DNA from: Streptomyces albus subsp. chlorinus
GTDB taxonomy: Bacteria; Actinomycetota; Actinomycetes; Streptomycetales; Streptomycetaceae
Direction of reading: 5' to 3'
Assembly: GCF_013302895.1 (NCBI RefSeq)
Contig: NZ_VJOK01000001.1
Coordinates: 1,935,421 to 1,975,570, forward strand
DNA: 40,150 nt
This document shows, piece by piece, positions 1 through 10,232 of the stretch. Made by a program: the position numbers and the translations under genes. How positions within the stretch are numbered: the first letter of the stretch is position 1; the number at the start of each line of letters is the position of its first letter. The notes under the pieces are model-generated. The model worked only from the letters and a program-made list of their open reading frames with translations. It was not told where the DNA came from and searched no databases.

Positions 1-1
1 C

Positions 2-949
2 GCGGCGCTCGGCCGGTTCGCCGCGGTGCCGCCCCAGGGGCTGCTCACCCGGCCCGAACTCCCCGCGGCCCAGGCGCTGTCGGCCCGCGGCCTGCCGGCC
101 CGGCCGGCCCGGACACTGGTGCGGCCGCTGCTCACCGCGCTGCTGTCGGACCCGGACCTGACGACCTCCAGCCGGGTCGCCGATCTGACGCTGCGCGGCT
201 TCGCACGCGGCGGGCTGTGCGTACCGGCGGGCGGCCAGGCCACCGTTCCCGAACTGCTGGCGGCGGCACTGCCGGACGGCACGGTGCGCACCGGGGTGCG
301 GGCCACCTCCGTGAGCACCCACGCCGTGGCGACCGAGCGGCACGGCACCTTCCCGTGCGAGGCCGTCCTGGTGGCCACCGGGGCCCGCTCGGCCGCCGCG
401 CTGCTGCCGGGGCTGCGGGTGCCGGACTTCCACCCGGTGACCGTGCTGCACCACGCCGCGGAGGAGCCCGTCCCGCTGGGCGCGCCGGAGCCGTCGTTCA
501 CGGTGTGCGCCGGGCGCGACGAGGACGGCGCCGAGGACGCCGCCCCGGTCAGCCACACCTGGGTGGCCTCCGCCGTGGACCCGTCGCGAGCGGAGCCGGG
601 CCGGACCCTGGTCACCTCGGTGGTGCTGGGCGAGCGGTCGGCCGAGCCGCCGGCGGCGCTGGACAAGGCGGCGCGCGGTCAACTGGCCCGCGTCTACGGC
701 ACGTCCACGGACCGCTGGGAGCTGCTGGCCGCCTACCACGACCCGGACGCGGTGCCCGCGATGCCCGCGCCGCACGACCCGTGCCGACCGGTGCGGGTGC
801 TGTCCGGGCTGTACGTGTGCGGGGAGCACCGGGACACCAGCACCCCGCGCGGGGCGCTGGTGTCGGCGGAGCGGGCCACGGAGCAGATCCTGCGGGACTT
901 CGGGCGTCCGGCGGTGCCCGGACAGCTCGCCCAGGAGGCTGCCGCCTAG
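2..949 (+). CDS. FAD-dependent oxidoreductase, amine-oxidase-like (5' end missing)
   Basis: The gene runs in from the left edge, so the N-terminal dinucleotide-binding fold is not visible; the reading frame is open from base 2 to a TAG at 947-949. What remains looks like the C-terminal two thirds of a flavin-containing amine oxidase or protoporphyrinogen-oxidase-like protein. A substrate-domain stretch is followed by FACEAVLVATGA-type sequence (VLVATGARSAAALLPGL), where an FAD Rossmann strand returns. Near the end, GLYVCGEHRDTSTPRGAL matches the usual C-terminal motif GDxxxxxSxxGAxxSG that contacts the flavin. Such enzymes oxidise amines or alicyclic rings in the cytoplasm. The substrate cannot be told, and no operon partner is visible downstream, where a separate short gene with its own ribosome-binding site begins about 120 bp later. 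Confidence 0.8.
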   Translation, partial: AALGRFAAVPPQGLLTRPELPAAQALSARGLPARPARTLVRPLLTALLSDPDLTTSSRVADLTLRGFARGGLCVPAGGQATVPELLAAALPDGTVRTGVRATSVSTHAVATERHGTFPCEAVLVATGARSAAALLPGLRVPDFHPVTVLHHAAEEPVPLGAPEPSFTVCAGRDEDGAEDAAPVSHTWVASAVDPSRAEPGRTLVTSVVLGERSAEPPAALDKAARGQLARVYGTSTDRWELLAAYHDPDAVPAMPAPHDPCRPVRVLSGLYVCGEHRDTSTPRGALVSAERATEQILRDFGRPAVPGQLAQEAAA

Positions 950-1071
950 CCGCCGACTAATCGAACAAAGATCCCGAACTCCCCGATGACCAGCGGGTTC
1001 TGTCAGTGGGGCCGGGTAGGATAAGGGGTAGTCAGCAAGGAAGCGCACCGAGGTTTCAAAGGAGACCGTCG

Positions 1072-1410
1072 ATGACTGCTGTCCGTTCCCGCACCCCTCG
1101 TTCGCACTCCCGCCCCACCTCCCGCACCTCCTCCAAGAAGCGTCCGCAGCACCAGCAACCGCACCTGCCGACGATGTCCACCCTGCCCGTCCTGCCGAAG
1201 AAGCCACTGCCGGCCGGCCGGCCGCGCGAGTGGTACGTGACCCACAACCGCCGGCTCAAGGCCATGCGGATCGCCATAGCCCTGCTCGACACCGGCGTCT
1301 ACACCGTCGAGCAGGCGTGCGACCACACCATCCACGCCACCGCGCAGCGCATCGGCGTGCACCCGCCGTCGCCGGCCACCTGCCGGCTGGTCCGCTCGCT
1401 GCTGCCGTGA
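1072..1410 (+). CDS. Small basic hypothetical protein, 112 aa
   Basis: I do not recognise a named family. The ATG at 1072 is chosen because AAAGGAG lies at 1058-1064, about 7 nt upstream; a frame opening further upstream at 1006 lacks such a site. Residues 1-40 are rich in Ser, Arg, Lys, Pro and His and are probably disordered. From about residue 45 a compact part follows (GRPREWYVTHNRRLKAMRIA, then ALLDTGVYTVEQACDHTIHA) that looks helical and could bind nucleic acid. G/C at third positions is strong throughout, supporting coding. No membrane segment or signal peptide is visible. The gene stands alone between the oxidoreductase and an exporter, and its stop is followed by about 150 bp containing the exporter promoter. 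Confidence 0.75.
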   Translation: MTAVRSRTPRSHSRPTSRTSSKKRPQHQQPHLPTMSTLPVLPKKPLPAGRPREWYVTHNRRLKAMRIAIALLDTGVYTVEQACDHTIHATAQRIGVHPPSPATCRLVRSLLP

Positions 1411-1491
1411 CCCGGTAGCGCTTCCTCCGTGCGCCCGTCGCGGGAGAGGACGGCGTCCGAAATCCGCTTGGCGTCATCACCATAGGTGCCA

Positions 1492-1531
1492 TACGGTCCT
1501 GACGCGTGCGTCCGCGCGTGTCAGGACCGTA
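1492..1531. promoter_or_regulatory. Perfect 12-bp inverted repeat at exporter promoter/5' leader
   Basis: TACGGTCCTGAC at 1492-1503 is repeated exactly in inverted form as GTCAGGACCGTA at 1520-1531, separated by 16 nt. A promoter-like TTGGCG at 1468-1473 is 18 nt before TACGGT at 1492-1497, so the left arm would cover the -10 box. The inner bases could also pair, giving a long RNA hairpin in the leader 25 nt before the exporter ATG. It could be an operator for an unlinked repressor, or a leader hairpin. No regulator gene is adjacent. Confidence 0.5.
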
Positions 1532-1556
1532 CAGCGGCGAAGGGCGGAACACCCCG

Positions 1557-4749
<3,193 letters not shown>

Positions 4750-4827
4750 CTACCCCGCGCGAAGCGATGAACATCCTTTTTCACCCGTACGTGGGATGTC
4801 ATGGCGGGGACCGCTCGAACAAAACGC

Positions 4828-4858
4828 TTGGCGTGCGCGGATGTTGGGCTGGTAGGTT
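4828..4858 (+). promoter_or_regulatory. Probable leaderless promoter of the 4866 gene
   Basis: TTGGCG (4828-4833) and TAGGTT (4853-4858) form a SigA/HrdB-like pair with a rather long 19-nt spacer. The GTG start at 4866 lies only 7 nt after the -10 box, so transcription would begin at or beside the start codon. No Shine-Dalgarno sequence is needed or seen at normal spacing. Inferred from sequence only. Confidence 0.5.
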
Positions 4859-4865
4859 CACGATC

Positions 4866-5597
4866 GTGGCGAAGCTGAATCAGATCATCGCAGTCGAGAA
4901 GGGCGTCAAGTCCAAGGTGGCCCAGGACCTGGCGCAGGCGCAGCACGGGCTGGGGAAGCCGCAGATGCTGGCCGGTATCTCGCGTACATACCAGCCCAAG
5001 GACGAAGAGGGCGAGCAGCTTCCGCCGGAGTCGACCCGGGTCCAGGTCAAGGCCGAGGATGTGCTGAAGGAAACGGCAAAGATCCTCACCCGGCTGTTCG
5101 ATGTGACCGCGACGAAGGACTGGGCGAACCTGACGGCCCGCGCGGACGTGGTCGTCGACGGGCACACGGTCCTGGCGCAGGTGCCGGTCTCCTATCTGCT
5201 CTTCCTGGAGAAGCAGCTCGGCGAGCTGGGCACCTTCCTGCGCAGGCTGCCGGTGCTGGACGGCGCGGAGGCGTGGGAGCGCGACCCGTCCACGGACTGG
5301 TGGAAGACCGAGCAGGTCCGCACGGTCCGCACCAAGAAGGTGCCGCGCAACCATGTGAAGGCCGAGGCCACCGACAAGCACCCGGCCCAGGTCGAGGTCT
5401 ACTACGAGGACGTCCCCGTCGGCTACTGGACCACGGTCAAGTACTCCGGCGCCCTGCCGGCGCGGCGCGTCAACGAGCTGCTGGAGCGGCTGGAGAAGCT
5501 GTCCGCGGCGGTGAAGTTCGCCCGCGAGGAGGCCAACGCGACCGAGGTGACCGACCAGCGCGTCGGCGACGCCGTCTTCGGCTACCTCTTCGCCTGA
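4866..5597 (+). CDS. Conserved protein of unknown function (possibly DUF7873), 243 aa
   Basis: Function unknown. The sequence resembles what I recall as DUF7873, an actinobacterial family; this is memory and unverified. GTG 4866 (MAKLNQIIAVEKGVKSKV) is chosen because a -10-like TAGGTT lies 7 nt upstream and because upstream in-frame sequence is not protein-like. The protein is soluble, charged and mostly helical by appearance. Residues 15-45 hold a Gln/Ala-rich helix, 60-80 a second (VKAEDVLKETAKILTRLFDV), and the middle is rich in Trp, Lys and Asp (DPSTDWWKTEQVRTVRTKKV). The last 45 residues look coiled-coil-like (VNELLERLEKLSAAVKFARE). No catalytic motif or membrane segment is seen. It lies directly upstream of the permuted tRNA-like RNA, on the same strand, so the protein may bind or process that RNA; this is inference. 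It is not a Ro60/TROVE protein, which would be about twice as long. Confidence 0.88.
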   Translation: MAKLNQIIAVEKGVKSKVAQDLAQAQHGLGKPQMLAGISRTYQPKDEEGEQLPPESTRVQVKAEDVLKETAKILTRLFDVTATKDWANLTARADVVVDGHTVLAQVPVSYLLFLEKQLGELGTFLRRLPVLDGAEAWERDPSTDWWKTEQVRTVRTKKVPRNHVKAEATDKHPAQVEVYYEDVPVGYWTTVKYSGALPARRVNELLERLEKLSAAVKFAREEANATEVTDQRVGDAVFGYLFA

Positions 5598-5649
5598 GCC
5601 GCGCCGGGACCGCGCCCGGTCGGCTCGTCCCCGCACACAACTCAAGACT

Positions 5650-5685
5650 CCCCGGGCCAGGGCTTCAGCGGCCCTCGGCCCGGGG
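5650..5685 (+). terminator. Strong hairpin after the 4866 gene
   Basis: CCCCGGGCC and AGGGC (5650-5663) pair with GCCCT and GGCCCGGGG (5671-5685), giving 14 base pairs with one bulged C and a 7-nt loop. There is no U-run, so it is either a hairpin terminator of the kind common in Streptomyces or the first element of a longer RNA continuing to 5989. Confidence 0.5.
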
Positions 5686-5814
5686 TGCGCCAGGAGCGCA
5701 AAGCTGAGTCAGAAGCTGATGTGTGAACCCCCGGCCGCCCTGCCGAGACAGGAGGCCGGTCAAGCTCAACCTCTCGCTCCAAGCTCAGCATCGCCGTTCA
5801 TCGCCCGGCAACCG

Positions 5815-5917
5815 GGGCGGTGACGACCTCGAGACGCCGGTTCGAACCCGGCCGGCCGTTCCACGTGCGGCCGTGGTGGAGTGGCTCCACGCGAGGGCAT
5901 CGCCGAACGATCCGCCC
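5815..5917 (+). ncRNA. Circularly permuted tRNA-like RNA module (YrlA/Y-RNA-like)
   Basis: All tRNA arms can be laid out in permuted order. CCTCG 5827-5831 is the 3' anticodon strand and AGAC 5832-5835 the variable loop. The T-stem is GCCGG/CCGGC (5836-5840, 5848-5852) with loop TTCGAAC 5841-5847. The 3' acceptor strand is CGGCCGT 5853-5859, followed by U plus CCA at 5860-5863 and linker CGT. The 5' acceptor strand GCGGCCG is at 5867-5873, then T8 and G9. The D-stem is GTGG/CCAC (5876-5879, 5887-5890) with A14, G15 and G18G19, and the 5' anticodon strand CGAGG is at 5892-5896. Six Watson-Crick pairs plus one G-U form the acceptor. Tertiary partners 8-14, 15-48, 18-55, 19-56 and 54-58 are all present. 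Beyond the anticodon stem the ends pair again: GGTGA 5819-5823 with TCGCC 5900-5904, and GGGC 5815-5818 with GCCC 5914-5917. The transcript probably starts further upstream (a strong hairpin sits at 5731-5759) and ends at the 5953 terminator. Known YrlA RNAs carry such a tRNA-like domain; identity with that class is inference. Confidence 0.75.
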
Positions 5918-5952
5918 ATGAACCGCCAGGGCGTGCGAGCGAACGGCACCCA

Positions 5953-5989
5953 GGACCCCGGGGCCGGGCAAAGCCCCGGGGTCCCTTTT
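5953..5989 (+). terminator. Rho-independent terminator of the tRNA-like RNA
   Basis: GGACCCCGGGGC (5953-5964) pairs perfectly over 12 bp with GCCCCGGGGTCC (5973-5984), with an 8-nt loop, followed by CTTTT (5985-5989). It ends whatever RNA contains the tRNA-like module and separates it from the cobalamin riboswitch that begins about 60 bp later. Confidence 0.9.
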
Positions 5990-6049
5990 GCCGCTTCTCC
6001 CGTACTTCCCCCGTACTTCTCCCCCCTTCCTGCGGTCTGCCGCCCCCGT

Positions 6050-6217
6050 GGTACGTTGCAGCCGCCAGTCGAACCCCGTGACGGGGTCAGGGAATCCGGT
6101 GGGAGACCGGAGCTGACGCGCAGCGGTGTGGGACTGGGGTGTGCACGAGGCCACTGGGGACGAGGTCCCCGGGAAGGCGCGCTCCCCGGCAGTCCCGAGC
6201 CCGAAGACCTGCTGGCA
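6050..6217 (+). promoter_or_regulatory. Cobalamin (adenosylcobalamin) riboswitch
   Basis: The conserved core is readable. GGGAATCCGGTGGGAGACC followed by GGAGCTGACGCGCAGC (6090-6124) is the GGAAT...GGTG...CCGGAGCTGACCCGCAAC block. The B12 box appears as GAGGCCACTGGGG (6148-6160), then GGGAAGGCGC, and the closing GAGCCCGAAGACCTGC (6197-6212). It sits 80 bp before the lipoprotein start. In this class, binding of adenosylcobalamin lowers expression, so the downstream operon should be induced when B12 is scarce. Confidence 0.95.
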
Positions 6218-6299
6218 CCCGCGCTCCGGGGCTCTTCCGGGCGCGGTGGTACGCCGGGCCCCGCGACTGGGCTCACGACGGAGAAGGACACAGCTGGCC

Positions 6300-7406
6300 A
6301 TGCGCCGAACGCGTCGGGTGCCCCCGATATCCCGTGCCGCCCTGCGGGCGGGCGCCGCCCCTCCCCCCGACCGGTGCACCCGCTGCGCCGGGCGTTCCCC
6401 ACTGCGCCCCCGCCGTTCCCCGCGCCGCGCGGTGCGCGCGGCGCTCGTCCCGCTGCTGCTGGTGCCGCTGGCGGCCTGCGGGGGCGGTGCCGCCTCGGGG
6501 AAGGCGGACGGCGGCTCGCCCGAGGGGTTCCCCTACACGGTCGACAACTGCGGGGTGAGGACGACCTTCACCGCGCCGCCGAAGCGGGCCGTGACCATGA
6601 ACCAGCACGTCACCGAGATCATGCTGGCGCTCGGCCTCCAGGACCGGATGGCCGGCACGGCCTACCTGGACGACCGGATCGCGCCGCGCTACGCCAAGGC
6701 GTACCAGAAGGTCAGGGTGCTGGCCGGGAAGTACCCGTCCAAGGAGACGCTGCTGGCGGCCGCCCCGGACTTCGTCTACGGCGGTTACGCCAGCGCCTTC
6801 GACCGGTCCGAGGGCCGCGACCGCGCCGCCCTCGCCGACAGCGGCATCAGGACCCGGCTCAATCTGGAGGGCTGCACGACGAACGTGGACCTGGGCACCC
6901 TCCGCAGGGAGATCCGCGAGGTGGGCCGCGTCTTCGGCGTCCCCGGGCGGGCCGAGGCGCTGATCCGGAAGCAGGACAGGCGGCTGGCGGCCACCGCGCG
7001 GCGGCTGAAGGGCACGCCGAGGACGCCCGTCTTCGTCTACGACAGCGGCGACTCCTCCGCGTTCACGGCCGGCGGCGAGGGCATCGGCAACGAGATCCTG
7101 CGCCGGGCCGGCGCCCGCAACGTCTTCGGGGACGTGGACAAGGCGTTCGCCGACGTCTCCTGGGAGAAGGTCGTGCAGCGCAAGCCCGAGGTCGTGGTCG
7201 TCTACGACTACGGCGGCACGAGCGTCGCGCAGAAGAAGAAGCGGCTGCTGACGGACCCGGCGCTGGCCGGCGTCCCCGCCGTGAAGCACAAGCGGTTCGC
7301 GGTGCTGCCGCTCTCGTCGGCGGTGCTGGGGCCGCGCGTGCCCGACGCCGTCGAGTCGCTGGCCCGGCAGCTGCACCCGCGCGCGGCCGGCCACGGGGAC
7401 GGGTGA
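6300..7406 (+). CDS. btuF: Cobalamin ABC transporter substrate-binding lipoprotein (BtuF-like), 368 aa
   Basis: Extracytoplasmic periplasmic-binding-protein type 2 (TroA/FecB fold) that would capture corrinoid and pass it to the permease. A lipobox LVPLAAC puts the lipidated Cys at residue 60, after an unusually long, Arg-rich and Cys-containing n-region. A shorter start at GTG 6431 is possible but has no ribosome-binding site, whereas GGAGAAGGA precedes ATG 6300. After the linker the fold begins with PPKRAVTMNQHVTEIMLALG, the standard first strand-helix of the family, and the C-lobe contains VVQRKPEVVVVYDYGG. The assignment to B12 rather than iron-siderophore rests on the cobalamin riboswitch directly upstream. 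Its TGA overlaps the permease GTG by 3 bp, so the operon is translationally coupled. Confidence 0.9.
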   Translation: MRRTRRVPPISRAALRAGAAPPPDRCTRCAGRSPLRPRRSPRRAVRAALVPLLLVPLAACGGGAASGKADGGSPEGFPYTVDNCGVRTTFTAPPKRAVTMNQHVTEIMLALGLQDRMAGTAYLDDRIAPRYAKAYQKVRVLAGKYPSKETLLAAAPDFVYGGYASAFDRSEGRDRAALADSGIRTRLNLEGCTTNVDLGTLRREIREVGRVFGVPGRAEALIRKQDRRLAATARRLKGTPRTPVFVYDSGDSSAFTAGGEGIGNEILRRAGARNVFGDVDKAFADVSWEKVVQRKPEVVVVYDYGGTSVAQKKKRLLTDPALAGVPAVKHKRFAVLPLSSAVLGPRVPDAVESLARQLHPRAAGHGDG

Positions 7407-8497
7407 GCGGCGTGCCGCACACCTCCGCCTCCACCCCCACGACCTCCGCCGCCTCCCCCGCTACCCCACCCGCCGCCCTCGGCTCCGCCGCCTCGCCGCT
7501 GCGCCGCACGCTGGTGGCGGGCGTGCTGGGCGCCGTCCTGGTGGCCGGGGCCGTCGCCGGGCTGGCCCTGGGCTCGGCGCGGATACCGGTGGGCGAGGTG
7601 CTGGGCGTACTGACCGGTCGGTCCGGACCGGGGCCGTACACCACCATCGTGCTGGACGTACGGCTGCCGCGCGTCCTGCTGGCGGCCGTGGTGGGTGCCG
7701 GACTGGCCCTGGTGGGCGCCGTGCTGCAGGCGCTGGTGCGCAACCCGGTGGCCGACCCCTACCTGCTGGGCATCTCCTCCGGCGCCTCCACCGGCGCCGC
7801 GCTGGTGGTGGTCTTCGGGATCGGCGCCGTCTCCCTGCCCCTGGGGGCGTTCGCCGGCGCGATGACGGCGCTCGTCGTCGTCTACGCGATGGCCCGGCGC
7901 GGCGGCACCATGACGACGGGACGGCTGGTGCTGGCCGGGGTCGCGGTGCAGTACGTGCTCTCCGCGCTGACGAGCCTGGTCCTGGTGACCTCCTCCGAGA
8001 ACGAGCACCTGCGGGCCATCCTCTTCTGGACGCTCGGCGGGCTCGGCCAGGCCCGCTGGGACACCCTGCCGCTGCCCGCGCTGGTGCTCTCGGCCGGACT
8101 GGTCCTGCTGCTGGCGCTGGCCAGACCGCTGGACCTGCTGCTGGCCGGGGAGGAGGGCGCCACCGTGCTGGGACTCGACGTGAACCGCTTCCGGGCCGCC
8201 GCGTTCGTGCTGGCCTCGCTGGTGACGGCGGTGCTGGTGACGGCCGGCGGCGCGATCGGCTTCGTCGGGCTGATGGTGCCGCACGCGGCACGGATGGCGG
8301 TCGGCGCCGCACACCGCGCGCTGCTGCCGGTCGCGGCGCTGGGCGGCGCCGCGTTCCTGGTGCTGGCCGACCTGGCGGCGCGGACCCTCGCCGCCCCGCA
8401 GGAGATCCCCGTGGGGATCCTGACGGCACTGACGGGCGGCCCGTTCTTCCTGTGGCTGCTGCGCCGCTCCCAGCACGCCGAGGGGGTGACGGGATGA
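7403..8497 (+). CDS. btuC: Cobalamin ABC transporter permease (BtuC/FecCD family), 364 aa
   Basis: FecCD-type permease with about ten transmembrane helices; two copies form the channel. The first 35 residues are Ser/Thr/Ala/Pro-rich and probably cytoplasmic. Family hallmarks include LDVRLPRVLLAAVVGAGLAL, then GAVLQALVRNPVADPYLLGI and SSGASTGAAL, the usual BtuC/FhuB signature, and IGFVGLMVPHAARM with the conserved Gly/Pro of the loop that meets the ATPase. GTG 7403 overlaps the end of the lipoprotein gene (GTGA); another in-frame GTG at 7412 is an alternative. The stop overlaps the ATPase start as ATGA. Confidence 0.95.
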   Translation: MSGVPHTSASTPTTSAASPATPPAALGSAASPLRRTLVAGVLGAVLVAGAVAGLALGSARIPVGEVLGVLTGRSGPGPYTTIVLDVRLPRVLLAAVVGAGLALVGAVLQALVRNPVADPYLLGISSGASTGAALVVVFGIGAVSLPLGAFAGAMTALVVVYAMARRGGTMTTGRLVLAGVAVQYVLSALTSLVLVTSSENEHLRAILFWTLGGLGQARWDTLPLPALVLSAGLVLLLALARPLDLLLAGEEGATVLGLDVNRFRAAAFVLASLVTAVLVTAGGAIGFVGLMVPHAARMAVGAAHRALLPVAALGGAAFLVLADLAARTLAAPQEIPVGILTALTGGPFFLWLLRRSQHAEGVTG

Positions 8498-9300
8498 GCC
8501 GGGCGGCCGCGTGCGCGCTGCGCGCCGAGGAGGTCTCCTACCGGGCGGCCTCGGGCCGCGCCCTGCTCGACGGGGTGACGCTGGAGGCCCGGCCCGGCGA
8601 GACCGTGGGCGTGGTCGGGCCCAACGGCAGCGGCAAGACGACCCTGTTGCGGTGCGTCTACGGGACGCTGCGCCCCACCCGGGGCCGGATCCTGCTCGAC
8701 GGGGAGGACGCCGCCGCGCTGGGCACCAAGGCGCGGGCCCGCCGGGTGGCGGCCGTACCGCAGGACGCGGGCGGCGGGTTCGGGCTGAGAGCCGGCCAGG
8801 TCGTGGCGATGGGCCGCTCCCCGCACAAGCGGTTCTGGGAGGGCGACAGCGCGCGGGACACCGCGCGGGTTGCCGGGGCGCTGGAGCACACGGGCGCGGC
8901 GCCGCTGGCCGGGCGGCCGTTCGACCAGCTGTCGGGCGGCGAGCGGCAGCGCGTCCTGGTGGCCCGCGCGCTGGTGCAGGACCCCGCGCTGCTCGTCCTG
9001 GACGAGCCGACCAACCACCTGGACGTGCGCTACCAGTGGGAGCTGCTCGCCCTCGTCCGGGACCTGCCCGCCACCTGCCTGCTGGCCCTGCACGACCTCA
9101 ACCTCGCCGCGTACTTCTGCGACCGGCTGTACGTGCTGGAGGCCGGGCGCGTGGTCGCGGACGGCACACCGCGCGAGGTGCTGACGGCGGACCTGCTGGC
9201 GCGGGTGTACGGGGTACGCGCCGAGGTCGACGTCCACCCCGGCACGGGCGCGCCCACCGTCGTGTACCTGCCGCCGCGGGAGGCGCCCCGTGCACGGTGA
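8494..9300 (+). CDS. btuD: Cobalamin ABC transporter ATPase (BtuD/FecE family), 268 aa
   Basis: Cytoplasmic ATP-binding subunit that powers the permease. Walker A is GPNGSGKTT near residue 44. The signature LSGGERQRVLVARAL and Walker B LLVLDEPTNHLD follow in normal spacing, and the switch His is in LLALHDLNLAA. The length is typical of FecE/BtuD ATPases. The start codon is ATG 8494 in the ATGA overlap with the permease, and the end overlaps the next gene by 11 bp. Confidence 0.96.
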   Translation: MSRAAACALRAEEVSYRAASGRALLDGVTLEARPGETVGVVGPNGSGKTTLLRCVYGTLRPTRGRILLDGEDAAALGTKARARRVAAVPQDAGGGFGLRAGQVVAMGRSPHKRFWEGDSARDTARVAGALEHTGAAPLAGRPFDQLSGGERQRVLVARALVQDPALLVLDEPTNHLDVRYQWELLALVRDLPATCLLALHDLNLAAYFCDRLYVLEAGRVVADGTPREVLTADLLARVYGVRAEVDVHPGTGAPTVVYLPPREAPRAR

Positions 9301-10111
9301 CCCCCTGGTGCCGGACGAGCTGACAGCGCTCGTCGCACTGACCGACCTCGCCTCCGCGCACGGCACCCGCTACCACGTGCTGCCCGGCGAGCCACCGCCG
9401 GAGCAGGCGGAGGCGTGGCTGCCCGCCGACCGCCTGCTGGAGGCGGGCAGCCCCGAGCGGGCACGGCTGCTGGCGGCCGAGTGGGCGGGCAGCGGACACC
9501 GCACCGCCCACGCGGCGGCCCTCACCCTGATCGCCGTGTACGCGGGCCGGGTGACGGCGGTGGCGATGCTGGGCTGGGTGCTGGACGGACGCGTGTGGGA
9601 CGTGCGGCCGCACAACGTCCTGGTCCGGCCGGGCACCCACGGAATCGCCGGTGTACGGCTGCGGGTACCGCGCCTGCTGGCGGCGCCTTCCGAGGACCGG
9701 ACGGCCACCCTTCCCGCCCTCCACGAGGCGGTGCTGCACACCCATCTGCTGCCGCTCGCCGCGGCGCTGCGCCGGGACACCCGGGCGGGGCTGCGGCAGC
9801 TGCACGGCGGGGTGGCACACGGCTGCGCGACGGCGCTGAGCGCCGCGGCGCCCCGCGAGACGGCCGAACTGGCCCGGCGCTGGGCCGAGTTCACCGCACC
9901 CGCGCCCCGGCTGGCGGCTCCCGGCCCGCCCCTGCCCCGGCTGGCGGCTCTCGGTGACCTCGCCGAGGTCGTCCACACCGACGGAACCCGCCGCCTCCAC
10001 TACCTCCGCACCACCTGCTGCCTCTACTACACCAGCGCCGAGGCGGTCCGCTGCGCGAGCTGCTGTCTGACCCCGCGCGCGGACCGGCTGCGCGCCTACG
10101 CGGCACGCTGA
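9290..10111 (+). CDS. FhuF-like (2Fe-2S) protein in the B12 operon, 273 aa
   Basis: The last 30 residues carry the FhuF C-terminal cluster motif: Cys243-Cys244, ten residues, then Cys255-x2-Cys258 (followed by Cys259), in TCCLYYTSAEAVRCASCCL. In FhuF this binds a 2Fe-2S centre and the protein reduces ferric siderophores. The N-terminal part is consistent with the FhuF-like fold (ALTLIAVYAGRVTAVAMLGW, then VRPHNVLVRPG). GTG 9290 overlaps the ATPase end by 11 bp, so it is part of the riboswitch-controlled operon. That context suggests a role in reducing incoming corrin cobalt rather than iron, but iron reduction is equally possible on sequence alone. Confidence 0.85.
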   Translation: MHGDPLVPDELTALVALTDLASAHGTRYHVLPGEPPPEQAEAWLPADRLLEAGSPERARLLAAEWAGSGHRTAHAAALTLIAVYAGRVTAVAMLGWVLDGRVWDVRPHNVLVRPGTHGIAGVRLRVPRLLAAPSEDRTATLPALHEAVLHTHLLPLAAALRRDTRAGLRQLHGGVAHGCATALSAAAPRETAELARRWAEFTAPAPRLAAPGPPLPRLAALGDLAEVVHTDGTRRLHYLRTTCCLYYTSAEAVRCASCCLTPRADRLRAYAAR

Positions 10112-10215
10112 GCGCCTGCGCCGGACGCCGAGTGCCCAGGCAGGACGCCGGACACACCGAGCGCCTAGGCGGGACGCCGGAGACCGAGCGCCTACGCGGA
10201 ACGCCGAGCGCGCCC
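10106..10215. repeat. Imperfect tandem repeat, about 27-bp unit, four copies
   Basis: After the FhuF-like gene the unit CCGAGCGCCTAGGCGGGACG and variants recur (best copies begin at 10158 and 10184), each followed by CCGGA or CCGAG. Copies differ at several positions. Each contains a small inverted element (GCGCCTAGGCG). It lies between convergent genes and may be a mutated termination/repeat region. Confidence 0.55.
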
Positions 10216-10232
10216 GGACCGCGCGGAGCGCC

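Noticed and set aside
1003..1362. Leftward frame opposite the small basic protein
   Set aside because: The rightward frame has the ribosome-binding site and better codon bias.
5836..5863. GGTTCGAACCC T-arm with CCA taken as an ordinary tRNA gene
   Set aside because: The D-arm and 5' acceptor lie downstream instead of upstream, so no normal tRNA can be drawn; only the permuted fold works.
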